Source: Stutzerimonas stutzeri
Lineage (GTDB): Bacteria > Pseudomonadota > Gammaproteobacteria > Pseudomonadales > Pseudomonadaceae
Direction: 5' to 3'
Assembly: GCF_000952685.1 (NCBI RefSeq)
Contig: NZ_JYHV01000016.1
Location: 1 to 64,000 of the forward strand
DNA length: 64,000 nt
In this document: positions 1 to 9,538 of the stretch, piece after piece
How positions within the stretch are numbered: the stretch's first letter is position 1
Layout: the number at the start of each line of letters is the position of its first letter
The notes under the pieces: generated by a model
Seen by the model: the letters and a program-made list of their open reading frames with translations, nothing else
Told to the model about the DNA's origin: nothing
The model's database searches: none
Translations under genes and position numbers: made by a program

Positions 1-7
1 CCGTGGC

Positions 8-19
8 GGGGGGGGGGGG
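8..19. repeat. 12-nt poly-G tract at window edge
   Basis: An uninterrupted run of 12 G sits at the extreme left of the window in otherwise normal sequence. No gene covers it. It may be a real slippage-prone tract or a sequencing or assembly artefact near a contig end. The sequence alone cannot decide. Confidence 0.5.
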
Positions 20-78
20 CAGCGCGGCGCCCGTCTCTATAAGTGACCGATGTAAGCGGACGGGGTTCGCGCCGCAGA

Positions 79-771
79 TCAGCGCACACGAGGATTGCTC
101 AGCGCAATACACCAATGCTGGTGGTGACAACGAGGACAGGTCGCCTCCCGCTGTGCTTCGATGATCTGCGGATATCCACACCGCATGCAGGCATACAGCC
201 CGCTGGAGGGGACCTGCCGGTAAATCGTCCGAAATTGTTTGGGCAGCACAGAAAGCCCTGGGCGCACCGCCTCGGCTTCGTTGAAATAGAGGCTGACCTC
301 TCCATCGGTCTCGAGAATGCCCAATCGAACCTGCCCCAGGTGCTCAACACCTTGCTGACGCAACTCCATGAAAAACTCGTCGGATGAGATATTTAGTTGG
401 TCCAGGCTGTGTAGTTCGTACAGGCCATTCTGGATGATTGTGACTGGTTCGCCTTCCATCCATTTGGACAACCGTTCGTTGCGCGTCATGATCCAGACGG
501 TGAGCCGATAGAGCAGCAACAAGGTTGCGAACACGGCCGCGATGGGCAGCAGTGGCACATCCTCATAGAAGGAGACGTCGCCTGCTGCTGACCCCAACGT
601 AAGAATCACTACCAGCTCGAACAGTGACAGCTGCCGAATACCCCGTCGCCCGCTGATTTTCAGAAATAGAAACACCGCAACGAAGGCAAACAACGCTCGC
701 AGCACCACTTCTGCGATGAACAGCAATGGCAGATCGTCCAGCAGCATGCGCTGCCAATCGAAAGGAGTCAT
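79..771 (-). CDS. DUF421 (YetF/YcaP-like) membrane protein with C-terminal zinc ribbon
   Basis: This 230-residue protein has three hydrophobic segments at about 16-38, 48-64 and 72-95, then a soluble region. That is the layout of the DUF421 family (YetF/YcaP), whose molecular function is not established. The GRRGIRQLSLFELV segment after the first helix is characteristic. Unusually, the C-terminus carries two CxxC pairs (Cys195/198 and Cys212/215) that look like a zinc ribbon. The start has a good AAAGGAG site a few bases upstream. It is the last gene of a leftward unit, 24 bases after the preceding small gene, so the three are probably co-transcribed. The family call is firm and the role unknown. 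Confidence 0.85.
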   Translation of the reverse strand: MTPFDWQRMLLDDLPLLFIAEVVLRALFAFVAVFLFLKISGRRGIRQLSLFELVVILTLGSAAGDVSFYEDVPLLPIAAVFATLLLLYRLTVWIMTRNERLSKWMEGEPVTIIQNGLYELHSLDQLNISSDEFFMELRQQGVEHLGQVRLGILETDGEVSLYFNEAEAVRPGLSVLPKQFRTIYRQVPSSGLYACMRCGYPQIIEAQREATCPRCHHQHWCIALSNPRVR

Positions 772-795
772 TCGCGGCCTCGATAATGGCGTCGC

Positions 796-1113
796 TTAAC
801 CAATAAGGCCCGGCTGTGCGGGCATGGACCATGCGCTCAGCGGCACGCCATCTTTGCTGAGCTGCAGCCGTGCGTTCTCAAGCAGACCGGCGAGATGCAT
901 GGGGTCCGCATACTGGGAACGAGCGATATGGGGAATCGACATGATTTCATCGCCTGCCGCGTTGGTCACCCGCAGTGAAAAGCTGGCGTCCTCGTTATTC
1001 ACCTGGGTAGTCGCGTGGCAAGGTAGAAAAGCCATCTCGCTGATACGTATGGCTTCGTCGAGTGCAAGACGTAGTGCGGTCATGGTCCGTACTCCGATGT
1101 AGCGATTGCTCAT
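796..1113 (-). CDS. small hypothetical protein, paralogous to 1546-1815
   Basis: This is a 105-residue soluble protein of no family I recognise. Its C-terminal third (YADPMHLAGLLENARLQL, then a W-x-MP ending) matches the C-terminus of the product at 1546-1815 (YSDPVKLGESLEQARADL, then a WQMP ending), so the two are probably diverged duplicates. The ATG overlaps the stop of the upstream gene as ATGA, which indicates translational coupling. An internal methionine at residue 11 is an alternative start, but the coupled one is preferred. No signal peptide or membrane segment is visible. Confidence 0.75.
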   Translation of the reverse strand: MSNRYIGVRTMTALRLALDEAIRISEMAFLPCHATTQVNNEDASFSLRVTNAAGDEIMSIPHIARSQYADPMHLAGLLENARLQLSKDGVPLSAWSMPAQPGLIG

Positions 1114-1412
1114 TGCGCAGGGGCGACATCAAATACCAGGTCTATACCGTCGCCACTGCCATCCCCTACGACCGAACCTTCCACTGGTCTGTGCGTTACC
1201 TTTCGGTCTTTATAGAACTCGCTCAGGTGCCGCTGCGCCACCTCGCGGACATGCGTGATCAGCCCGGTGAACTGAGCATCGCGAGGGATAACGAACTTCA
1301 AGGTAATGCAATGGCCATCAGCACCCTCAGGCAGGTCTGCCAGACCGCTGCTGTGCCACTGGTCATTGACGTAGGCTTCTGCACCCTTCATGGCTTGCTC
1401 CTCTTGATTCAC
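1110..1412 (-). CDS. small hypothetical protein (100 aa)
   Basis: This 100-residue soluble protein is rich in acidic residues and histidine and has no recognisable domain. The most regular part is LKFVIPRDAQFTGLITHV followed by an amphipathic helix and a charged loop. It is the first gene of the three-gene leftward unit and overlaps the next gene by an ATGA. A methionine at residue 8 is an alternative start. It lies between the two paralogous small genes and is not obviously related to either. It is included because its frame, coupling and codon use look like a real gene. Confidence 0.65.
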   Translation of the reverse strand: MNQEEQAMKGAEAYVNDQWHSSGLADLPEGADGHCITLKFVIPRDAQFTGLITHVREVAQRHLSEFYKDRKVTHRPVEGSVVGDGSGDGIDLVFDVAPAQ

Positions 1413-1495
1413 TTATTGCTGGGACCGTGAAACAAGCGAATGGATCAGTCCGATAAACGGAACCGGCAGGCGAGGGGCATGCGATTGCAATGAAA

Positions 1496-1524
1496 AAGGC
1501 CCGGTGCTTGCGCCTCCGGGCCTT
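1496..1524 (-). terminator. rho-independent terminator after the 1546-1815 gene
   Basis: A perfect 9-bp stem (AAGGCCCGG pairing with CCGGGCCTT) has an 11-base loop. On the minus strand it is followed by a T run. It ends the single-gene unit at 1546-1815 and separates it from the three-gene operon downstream. Confidence 0.85.
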
Positions 1525-1545
1525 GGTTCATTCGAGACGGATGTC

Positions 1546-1815
1546 TTATTCCGGCATCTGCCAGGGGGCGAGGTGAATACCCTGGCGGCTCAGGTCAGCG
1601 CGTGCTTGTTCCAACGATTCGCCGAGCTTGACCGGGTCGGAATAAACGCTGCTGGAGAGTTTGCAATGGCCGACGGCGCGAGACTCGCTGCCATCCACGA
1701 CGGTAATGCTGAGTTCGCCGTTGCCTTCGAGCAGTGTCCAGGCGACGCACTGGAACGGCTTGAACGCACGATCAGTAATGAGAAGGGCGTCGTTGAAACG
1801 AAGGGGGCTATTCAT
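1546..1815 (-). CDS. small hypothetical protein, paralogous to 796-1113
   Basis: This 89-residue protein of unknown function has a clear terminator right after it. The C-terminal segment from YSDPVKLGESL to APWQMPE aligns with that of the product at 796-1113, including the Y-x-DP, L-E-x-A-R and W-x-MP positions. The N-terminal half (NDALLITDRAF) also has the same topology but little identity. No signal peptide is visible. It is transcribed separately from its paralogue. Confidence 0.75.
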   Translation of the reverse strand: MNSPLRFNDALLITDRAFKPFQCVAWTLLEGNGELSITVVDGSESRAVGHCKLSSSVYSDPVKLGESLEQARADLSRQGIHLAPWQMPE

Positions 1816-2125
1816 GAGGTGTGTCTCTCTGTGTGATAACCAAGATCGGATTTAGCCTGCCGCCAGGCTGCCGGCGTTGGCCTTACATACCATTGATGTA
1901 CACAGAGGACTGATAAGTCACATTGAGAGTTCGCGATTGCGGAGAATTTTTGCAATTAGCCGAAAGTATAGGATTAGTCGTGCAAGCGCATTTTGGATTA
2001 AGCGTCGGCTGAACGGCTTGATTTCCTGGCCTGCGGACCGTTCAGAGGTTCCATGGCCGCAACGATGACCGTTACTCAAGCCGCATCGCGCGTGGCGAAA
2101 AGTCGCAGCTGCCTGGCGAAATAGA
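1816..2125. other. intergenic region, no gene seen
   Basis: About 310 bases lie upstream of the 1546-1815 gene and downstream of the chemoreceptor. The middle (about 1880-2000) is richer in A and T than its surroundings and probably holds the promoter of the leftward small gene. A 63-codon plus-strand frame here has no start signal and no recognisable product. Confidence 0.5.
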
Positions 2126-2155
2126 ACGGCCGGTCTCCGTGAGGAGGCCAGCCGT
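2126..2155 (-). terminator. possible terminator of the chemoreceptor gene
   Basis: An imperfect 13-bp inverted repeat (two wobble positions) with a 4-base loop lies about 40 bases past the stop of the leftward chemoreceptor gene. The T run after it is interrupted, so it may be a weak terminator. Confidence 0.5.
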
Positions 2156-2194
2156 ATGTATACAAAAGCCAGTCGTTGATGCAGGTTTGGTTGG

Positions 2195-3829
2195 CTAGAC
2201 CTTGAACTGCTTGAGCAGACGGTTCAGTTGTTCTGCCAATTCGCCGAGCTGCTTGCTCGCTGCGCTCGAGTGCTCAGCGGCCTGGGTACTGTCCTGTGCC
2301 AGTCCGGCGGCTTGAGTGACGTTCTGATTGATATCTTCGACGACATGAGTCTGCTGCAGGGTAGCGCTGGCAATCGAGGCGTTCAGGCCGGACAGGTTGC
2401 GCAGCGCCTGGGCGATCTGACCCAGGCTTTCACCGGCCTGGCTGGCTTGCTCGACGGTGGCCTGAGAGGCCCGACTGCTTTCCATGATGACGGTCACCGC
2501 CGCGCCTGAATTTTTCTGCAGGCGTTCGATCATGGTGTGAATCTCTGCCGTCGAGGTCTGGGTGCGCTGTGCCAGCAAACGAACTTCATCAGCCACAACG
2601 GCGAAGCCGCGGCCTTGTTCTCCGGCGCGAGCGGCTTCGATCGCGGCGTTCAGAGCGAGCAAGTTGGTTTGGTCGGCGATCGATCCGATAACTTCCAACA
2701 CCGAACCGATCTGAGTGGTTTCGTCGGCCAATGACTGGATGACCCCAACTGCTTTATTGATGGTGGTCGATAGCTGGTCGATCTGCTGAAGGCTGGCTTC
2801 GATATTACGTTGTCCCAGCCCTGCCTGCTTTTCCGCATCGCCGACTTCGTTCGATGCATGTTCGGCATTTTTCGCCACTTCCTGCACCGCGTAGGTCACC
2901 TCGTTCACTGCGGTGGCCACCAGTTCCATTTGCTGCGACTGCTGTTGGCTTTGCTTGTGTGTCCGACCGGCTAGCCCACCCAGGTCGCTGGACGACTTCG
3001 CCAGCGAGCCGGAAGTTTCGAACAGCTGAGCGATAACCGTATGGAGCTTGTGTATAAACGTGTTGAAATCGCGGCTCAGCGTAGTCAGCTCGTCATTCCC
3101 CGAGATGTCCAGGCTGCGCGTAAGGTCGGCTTCACCGCTCGCTATGTTGGCCATCGCCTGCATGGAATGGCGCAACGGACGGGTGATGCTGCGGATGAGA
3201 ACGGAAACCAGCAGCGCCATCAGCGAGGCGATGATCAAGCCAATGATGGAGAAGCGAACGAGGTAATGCATGAACTCTGCTTCTACGTCGTCCACGTAGA
3301 TGCCGGAACCGATGATCCAGCCCCATGGCTTGAACAATTCGATGTAGGAAATTTTCGGTACGGGATCTTCCTTACCCGGTTTCGCCCATTGATAGTCGAC
3401 GATGCCGGCTCCCTGTAGGCGAGCTACTTTGACCATCTCGTTGAACAGCTCTTTGCCGTTCGGGTCCTTCACGTTGGAAAGATTCTTGCCTTCGAGCTCG
3501 GGCTTCATCGGGTGCATGAGCATGACCGGGCTCATGTCATTGATCCAGAAATAGTCATTTTGTCCGTAGCGGAGCAGGCGGATCTGATCCATTGCTGCTT
3601 TCTGTGCCCCGGACGTGCTCAGCGTGCCGTTTGCCTCGAGTTGTTGGTAATAGCTGAGAACACCCGTCGCCGTTTCGACGATGTTCTGGGTCATGACCTG
3701 CTTGCCTTTGTACAGGTCGGTACGCACTTGCTGAATCATCAGCAGGCCGAGAACGAATAGCATCGCAACGGCTAGCGTCGGAATCAGCCAGAGGCGCTTG
3801 CTGATAGGGAAATTTCGCAGCATATTCAT
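2195..3829 (-). CDS. methyl-accepting chemotaxis protein with single Cache domain
   Basis: This 544-residue membrane receptor carries environmental signals to the CheA/CheW kinase. The first transmembrane helix is at about 13-30. A periplasmic region of about 160 residues with the YGQNDYFWI and [13 protein letters not shown] signatures is an sCache_2 type sensor, often used for small organic acids. A second helix (about 193-213) is followed by HAMP. The cytoplasmic coiled coil has its hairpin tip at about 385-420, with the highly conserved [20 protein letters not shown] region. There is no C-terminal CheR-tethering pentapeptide. It is transcribed alone, divergent from uppP. The ligand cannot be told from sequence. 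Confidence 0.95.
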   Translation of the reverse strand: MNMLRNFPISKRLWLIPTLAVAMLFVLGLLMIQQVRTDLYKGKQVMTQNIVETATGVLSYYQQLEANGTLSTSGAQKAAMDQIRLLRYGQNDYFWINDMSPVMLMHPMKPELEGKNLSNVKDPNGKELFNEMVKVARLQGAGIVDYQWAKPGKEDPVPKISYIELFKPWGWIIGSGIYVDDVEAEFMHYLVRFSIIGLIIASLMALLVSVLIRSITRPLRHSMQAMANIASGEADLTRSLDISGNDELTTLSRDFNTFIHKLHTVIAQLFETSGSLAKSSSDLGGLAGRTHKQSQQQSQQMELVATAVNEVTYAVQEVAKNAEHASNEVGDAEKQAGLGQRNIEASLQQIDQLSTTINKAVGVIQSLADETTQIGSVLEVIGSIADQTNLLALNAAIEAARAGEQGRGFAVVADEVRLLAQRTQTSTAEIHTMIERLQKNSGAAVTVIMESSRASQATVEQASQAGESLGQIAQALRNLSGLNASIASATLQQTHVVEDINQNVTQAAGLAQDSTQAAEHSSAASKQLGELAEQLNRLLKQFKV

Positions 3830-4117
3830 CTGCTTGTAAGCTCCTGTTGAGACTTTATCTTAATTATTATTTGTTTAGCGGCTTTGGGTTGGAGCACCGC
3901 GCCTGCGTCTGCCTTGGCCGTTTGAGCTGTGGCAGTGGTTGCTTTGCTACACCGTTGAATAGCTTGTCGGCATCTGTGAAAAAAAGATGAGGATGGGCGC
4001 TTCGACTCATTGAATTTACTTGTCGCCAGCGAGTCAGAACAGCGCTCAAGTGGCTATCTGACATATACCTTCGTTGCATATTCAAATGCGGTGGTTTGCA
4101 CCGCTATTGGGGATTAG
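3830..4117. promoter_or_regulatory. divergent intergenic region between chemoreceptor and uppP
   Basis: This stretch of nearly 290 bases between two divergently transcribed genes must hold both promoters. It is A/T-rich next to the chemoreceptor start. A 72-codon minus-strand frame inside it (3867-4085) has no recognisable product. I could not define confident -35/-10 elements. Confidence 0.5.
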
Positions 4118-4948
4118 ATGGATTTTTGGATCGCCTTTCAGGCGTTGCTTCTAGGCGTGGTCGAAGGAATCACGGAGTTTCTGCCTATATCCAGTACCGG
4201 ACACCAGATCATCGTCGCCGATCTCATCGGGTTTGGTGGCGAGCGGGCATTGGCCTTCAACATCATCATTCAGCTGGGCGCGATTCTGGCCGTGGTCTGG
4301 GAGTACCGGCGCAAGATCATCGATGTCGTGGTCGGGCTGCCCAGCGAGCGACAGGCGCAGAAATTTACCGTCAACCTACTAGTGGCATTCCTACCAGCCG
4401 TTGTGCTGGGTGTGACCTTTGCCGACCTGATACATGAATACCTGTTCAACCCCATCACCGTGGCGACCGCGCTGGTTATCGGTGGGGTGGTCATGCTCTG
4501 GGCTGAAAAACGTTCGCATCGTATCCAGGCGGAAACGGTCGATGATATGCACTGGAGCCATGCATTGAAGGTGGGGTGTGCACAGTGCTTGGCGCTGATT
4601 CCAGGCACTTCGCGCTCGGGGGCTACTATTATCGGCGGGCTGTTATTTGGCCTGTCGCGCAAGGCGGCGACTGAGTTTTCCTTCTTCCTGGCGATGCCGA
4701 CCATGGTGGGTGCTGCGGTTTACTCCGGCTACAAGTACCGCGATCTGTTCCAGTCGGGTGATCTTCCAGTATTTGCGATTGGCTTTGTCACTTCGTTCAT
4801 TTTTGCGATGTTGGCGGTGCGTGCGCTATTGAAATTTATCGGCAACCATAGCTACGCAGCATTCGCTTGGTACCGGATCATCTTTGGCATCGCCATTCTG
4901 GCGACCTGGCAGTTCGGCTTGATCGATTGGAGCACTGCCGCAGGCTGA
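4118..4948 (+). CDS. uppP: undecaprenyl-diphosphatase UppP/BacA
   Basis: This 276-residue polytopic inner-membrane enzyme dephosphorylates undecaprenyl diphosphate, recycling the lipid carrier for peptidoglycan and other surface polymers. Both family signatures are present: [14 protein letters not shown] near residues 16-29 and [13 protein letters not shown] around 163-175. They hold the catalytic acidic, serine and arginine residues. Length and helix pattern are typical. Overexpression of this family gives bacitracin resistance. It appears to be a single-gene unit. Confidence 0.97.
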   Translation: MDFWIAFQALLLGVVEGITEFLPISSTGHQIIVADLIGFGGERALAFNIIIQLGAILAVVWEYRRKIIDVVVGLPSERQAQKFTVNLLVAFLPAVVLGVTFADLIHEYLFNPITVATALVIGGVVMLWAEKRSHRIQAETVDDMHWSHALKVGCAQCLALIPGTSRSGATIIGGLLFGLSRKAATEFSFFLAMPTMVGAAVYSGYKYRDLFQSGDLPVFAIGFVTSFIFAMLAVRALLKFIGNHSYAAFAWYRIIFGIAILATWQFGLIDWSTAAG

Positions 4949-5072
4949 TAACGCCATGGCTTAGGGCTGAAGAAGAAACTCCGGCAAACGCCACGAACAC
5001 CGATTGAAACCGATCATTTCGTTATCGTTTTGCCGCCGATTGGAATGCCTGATTTTCACCGAGTCTTTCAAC

Positions 5073-5768
5073 ATGGAATTACGCGGTCAGCTGAAAAGTT
5101 GGGACGATCAGAAAGGATTCGGTTTCATCCGCCCTGACAATGGCGGTAACGAGGTGTTCGCGCACATTTCGGTCATGCGCGGAGCACGTCGTCCGGTACA
5201 GGGCGATCGGGTGCGGTATGGAACCGATCGCGACAGGGAAGGACGTTTGCGTGCCTCGCATATCCGTCTGGATACGCTTTCCCTCGATGATCCGGCCATT
5301 CGCCAAAAGCCCTTGGCGCGGCGCTCACCCAAAGCTCGGCATGAGGACCATGGACCGCGCGCCCGACGAGTTGGTGCTCTTCGTCAGCATTTCTCGCTGA
5401 AGGTCTCTGCCCTTGTACTACTGTGTCTGCTACCGACGCTGGGCAGCGTGCGGTTGGTCCAGCAGGGCGTGCACTGGCCGCTAGTCGCCTATGCACTGGC
5501 GAGTTTGCTGGTCTTCGGTTTGTATTTGCACGACAAGCGCAGCGCCATGCGCGGCAACAGGCGTACGCCGGAGGCGCATCTGCATCTGGTCGAGCTGCTC
5601 GGTGGTTGGCCTGGCGCGCTGCTGGCGCAGCAAGTGTTACGACACAAGACTCGCAAGCTCTCATTCCAGCTGGCGTTCTGGCTGATCGTTATGGCTCATC
5701 AGGTGGTGTGGCTGGATTATCTGTATTCCCAGCGCTTGCATGGGGTATTGCTCGGATTGAGCCGGTGA
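5073..5768 (+). CDS. cold-shock domain / DUF1294 membrane fusion protein
   Basis: This 231-residue protein joins two parts. Residues 1-70 form a cold-shock domain with both nucleic-acid-binding motifs, KGFGFI and VFAHIS. The C-terminal half has two to four membrane segments and the DUF1294 signature (LLGGWPGALLAQQ, then a basic RHKTRKLSF stretch). The architecture is known in Proteobacteria, but its role is not established; it could bring an RNA- or DNA-binding domain to the membrane. I start at the ATG at 5073 because the cold-shock fold begins there. An in-frame upstream ATG at 5004 would add 23 unrelated residues. Confidence 0.88.
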   Translation: MELRGQLKSWDDQKGFGFIRPDNGGNEVFAHISVMRGARRPVQGDRVRYGTDRDREGRLRASHIRLDTLSLDDPAIRQKPLARRSPKARHEDHGPRARRVGALRQHFSLKVSALVLLCLLPTLGSVRLVQQGVHWPLVAYALASLLVFGLYLHDKRSAMRGNRRTPEAHLHLVELLGGWPGALLAQQVLRHKTRKLSFQLAFWLIVMAHQVVWLDYLYSQRLHGVLLGLSR

Positions 5769-5788
5769 GTCTTTCGGCGTTAACACGG

Positions 5789-6676
5789 TCAGCCCTGACC
5801 GAATACCTTGACCATATGATCTATCCACGCCCTAACGGCAGGTAACATTCCGCGCCGATGCAGATAAGCCACCTGCAGGTGACCCCCCGGCAGCGTCCAG
5901 TCTGGCAGGACGCGAATCAACTGGCCGCTCGCCAACTCCTCTTCACAGTAGCCGCGTGGCAGCATGGTCAGGCCGAGCCCTGAAAGAGCGGCAGCCTTGC
6001 GGATCACAAAGTCATCGACCGCAAGCCGCGGTTCCAGCACGAGTTCCCGTGTCTCGCCATCATCGCTGACGAGCCGGTAGCGCACCTTGCGGTCGGGGTC
6101 TGCTGCGCCGAGCACGGGCAGCTTAGGCAGGTCTTCTGGACCGTTGATGGTGTGGTCACGAAGTAATGCGGGCGAGGCGACGAGATAGGCGACAGTCGGT
6201 TGCAAACGCCGAACGATGAGCGAGGGGTCTTCGTCATCTGCGGTACGAACCCGCAGAGCGACATCGATGCCCTCGTTGACCAGATCTACACGCCGGTTGG
6301 TGACAATCGTTTCGAGTGTTACCAGCGGATATGTCGCAAGGAAATCCACTACCGCATCAGCGAATCCGGCCACAGCGATGGGGCAGGACACGCGCACGCG
6401 TCCCCTGGGTTCGCTGGTCAGTCTCGCTACGACCTCATCCGCCTGTTCCGCTTCCAGCAGCATCGCCTGACAATGCCGGTAGTAGCGCTCGCCGATCTCG
6501 GTGACGGATAGCTTTCGCGTCGTGCGCTGAAGCAATCGCGCACCGAGTCGCTCTTCAAGCTCGGCGATGCGGCGCGACAGTCGTGATTTGGGAATGCCGA
6601 GCTGGCGACCGGCCGCAGCGAATCCACCGCCTTCGACCACTTTGGCGAAATAGAAAAGGTCGTTGAGATCTTGCAT
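5789..6676 (-). CDS. LysR-family transcriptional regulator
   Basis: This 295-residue regulator has an N-terminal winged helix-turn-helix (FAAAGRQLGIPKSRLSRRI, about residues 17-35) and a C-terminal periplasmic-binding-protein-like effector domain. It belongs to the CrgA/AaeR-like group with the FYFAKVVEGGGF start. It is divergent from the azoreductase gene with a 111-bp intergenic region, the usual arrangement of a LysR regulator and its target. A palindrome lies just upstream of its own start. It probably controls azoR in response to quinones or electrophiles, but the inducer is an inference. Confidence 0.92.
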   Translation of the reverse strand: MQDLNDLFYFAKVVEGGGFAAAGRQLGIPKSRLSRRIAELEERLGARLLQRTTRKLSVTEIGERYYRHCQAMLLEAEQADEVVARLTSEPRGRVRVSCPIAVAGFADAVVDFLATYPLVTLETIVTNRRVDLVNEGIDVALRVRTADDEDPSLIVRRLQPTVAYLVASPALLRDHTINGPEDLPKLPVLGAADPDRKVRYRLVSDDGETRELVLEPRLAVDDFVIRKAAALSGLGLTMLPRGYCEEELASGQLIRVLPDWTLPGGHLQVAYLHRRGMLPAVRAWIDHMVKVFGQG

Positions 6677-6684
6677 GGCTTATC

Positions 6685-6700
6685 GTCCTATTTTCAGGAC
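6685..6700. promoter_or_regulatory. candidate LysR operator in the LysR/azoR divergon
   Basis: GTCCT-N6-AGGAC is a perfect 5-bp inverted repeat starting nine bases upstream of the LysR gene, in the shared intergenic region. Dyads of this size with an A/T-rich spacer are typical of LysR sites (T-N11-A class). No other palindrome of similar quality is seen between the two genes. Confidence 0.5.
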
Positions 6701-6787
6701 AATCTATCGTAAATCTCGCTACTAATCCCTTATTCGATTTGTCTGTAGGATTTCCCCATCGAAACGAACCTGAGATGGAGACCCTAC

Positions 6788-7396
6788 ATGAACATACTGC
6801 ACCTGGATTCGAGCATCCTCGGCGACGCCTCGGCTTCGCGACAGCTAACACGTGCTGTCGTGGCGACTGTGCTGGCGGCCGAGCCAGAGAGCAGCTTGCG
6901 TTATCGCGATCTTGCTGCGGACGAGCTGGACCACCTGTCTGGCGCAGGTTTGGCGGCCGCCAGCACTCCGGAAGAGCTGCGTGATGCGGTGCAGCGTCAG
7001 GCAGCGGCACTGGCCGAGGCGACCCTGAATGAGTTTCTCAAGGCGGATTTACTGGTCATTGGCGCACCTATGTACAACTTCAGCGTACCCAGCCAGCTCA
7101 AGGCATGGATCGACCGCATCGCCGTAGCAGGCAAAACCTTTCGCTACGGCCCGAACGGTGCAGAGGGCTTGGCCGGCGGAAAACGCGTGATTCTCGTTTC
7201 AACTGCCGGAGGCATTCATGGCGACCAACCCAGCGGTGTCGCGCACGAAGGCTACTTGAAGCTTGTACTGGGGTTTCTCGGCATTACCGAGATCGAGATC
7301 ATTCGGGCCCATGGCCTCGCCATGGGAGGCGATGCACGGGAATCAGCGATGATCGCAGCTCAGCAGTCCATTGAGGCGCTGTACGAAACCGCCTGA
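6788..7396 (+). CDS. azoR: FMN-dependent NADH-azoreductase
   Basis: This 202-residue flavodoxin-fold enzyme of the AzoR/quinone reductase family binds FMN and transfers two electrons from NAD(P)H to quinones and azo dyes. Visible family motifs are the N-terminal [17 protein letters not shown] phosphate-binding loop, [18 protein letters not shown], which contacts the flavin, and the STAGGIHG turn. The start is preceded by a GGAGA site. It is divergent from the LysR gene and terminated by the hairpin shared with ybiT. A second, more distant member lies at 48635-49264. Confidence 0.94.
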   Translation: MNILHLDSSILGDASASRQLTRAVVATVLAAEPESSLRYRDLAADELDHLSGAGLAAASTPEELRDAVQRQAAALAEATLNEFLKADLLVIGAPMYNFSVPSQLKAWIDRIAVAGKTFRYGPNGAEGLAGGKRVILVSTAGGIHGDQPSGVAHEGYLKLVLGFLGITEIEIIRAHGLAMGGDARESAMIAAQQSIEALYETA

Positions 7397-7417
7397 CGCG
7401 AAGGGCTCATACAAAAA

Positions 7418-7447
7418 CGCCCCGTACAGTACGGAACTGACGGGGCG
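7418..7447. terminator. bidirectional terminator between azoR and ybiT
   Basis: An 8-bp stem (CGCCCCGT pairing with ACGGGGCG) lies between the convergent azoR and ybiT genes. On the minus strand it is followed by a run of five T, so it mainly serves ybiT. The G+C-rich stem can also stop azoR transcription. Confidence 0.85.
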
Positions 7448-7464
7448 CGTTCGTTCCGGCGTCC

Positions 7465-9057
<1,593 letters not shown>

Positions 9058-9538
9058 TATTCTCGCGGGTTTCAGAGTTGGGGATTTACGCTTGGTCCCT
9101 TTTAGGTCCCATCTGCAGCTTTTTCATTTCGTTCCCATCGCGTTCGCTATCGGCAACAGGCGTATCGAGACCGAGGGACATGTAACGATAGCCAAGCTGT
9201 TTGGCGATAAACGCGGGGCATGCCTACATCAGGCAGATGGTTGCGTATGGGTGGCGCGCATTGTACGGATGATGCTAGCGAATCCCTAATGACTTAAGCG
9301 TTGGTTGTCCTTGATGAATGCAGATCCGGCTTGCTTCGCTAGATTACAGGGCTGGTTCTGGTGATGCTGCGCCGCAATGACCGGCGTCACGGTGGGTACG
9401 TAACGATGTTGCACGGCGGCGTCAGCCGCTACATTCAAGTCCAGTGCGCTTGCATAGCCTCCCGCAGCCCGACGAGGAAGGGCATCCGCCGTTGACCTCA
9501 TCGACCGAAACTATCCGCCGCGATGCAGAGCCTGTGCC
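9058..9538. other. intergenic region, no gene seen
   Basis: About 480 bases lie between the ybiT start and the end of the sensor-kinase gene. The ybiT promoter should be at its left end. A 71-codon minus-strand frame (9286-9501) shows no family resemblance or ribosome-binding site. I see no RNA gene, repeat or terminator here. Confidence 0.5.

Noticed and set aside
3867-4085. 72-codon frame between the first chemoreceptor and uppP
   Set aside because: It has no recognisable product and would occupy most of the divergent promoter region.
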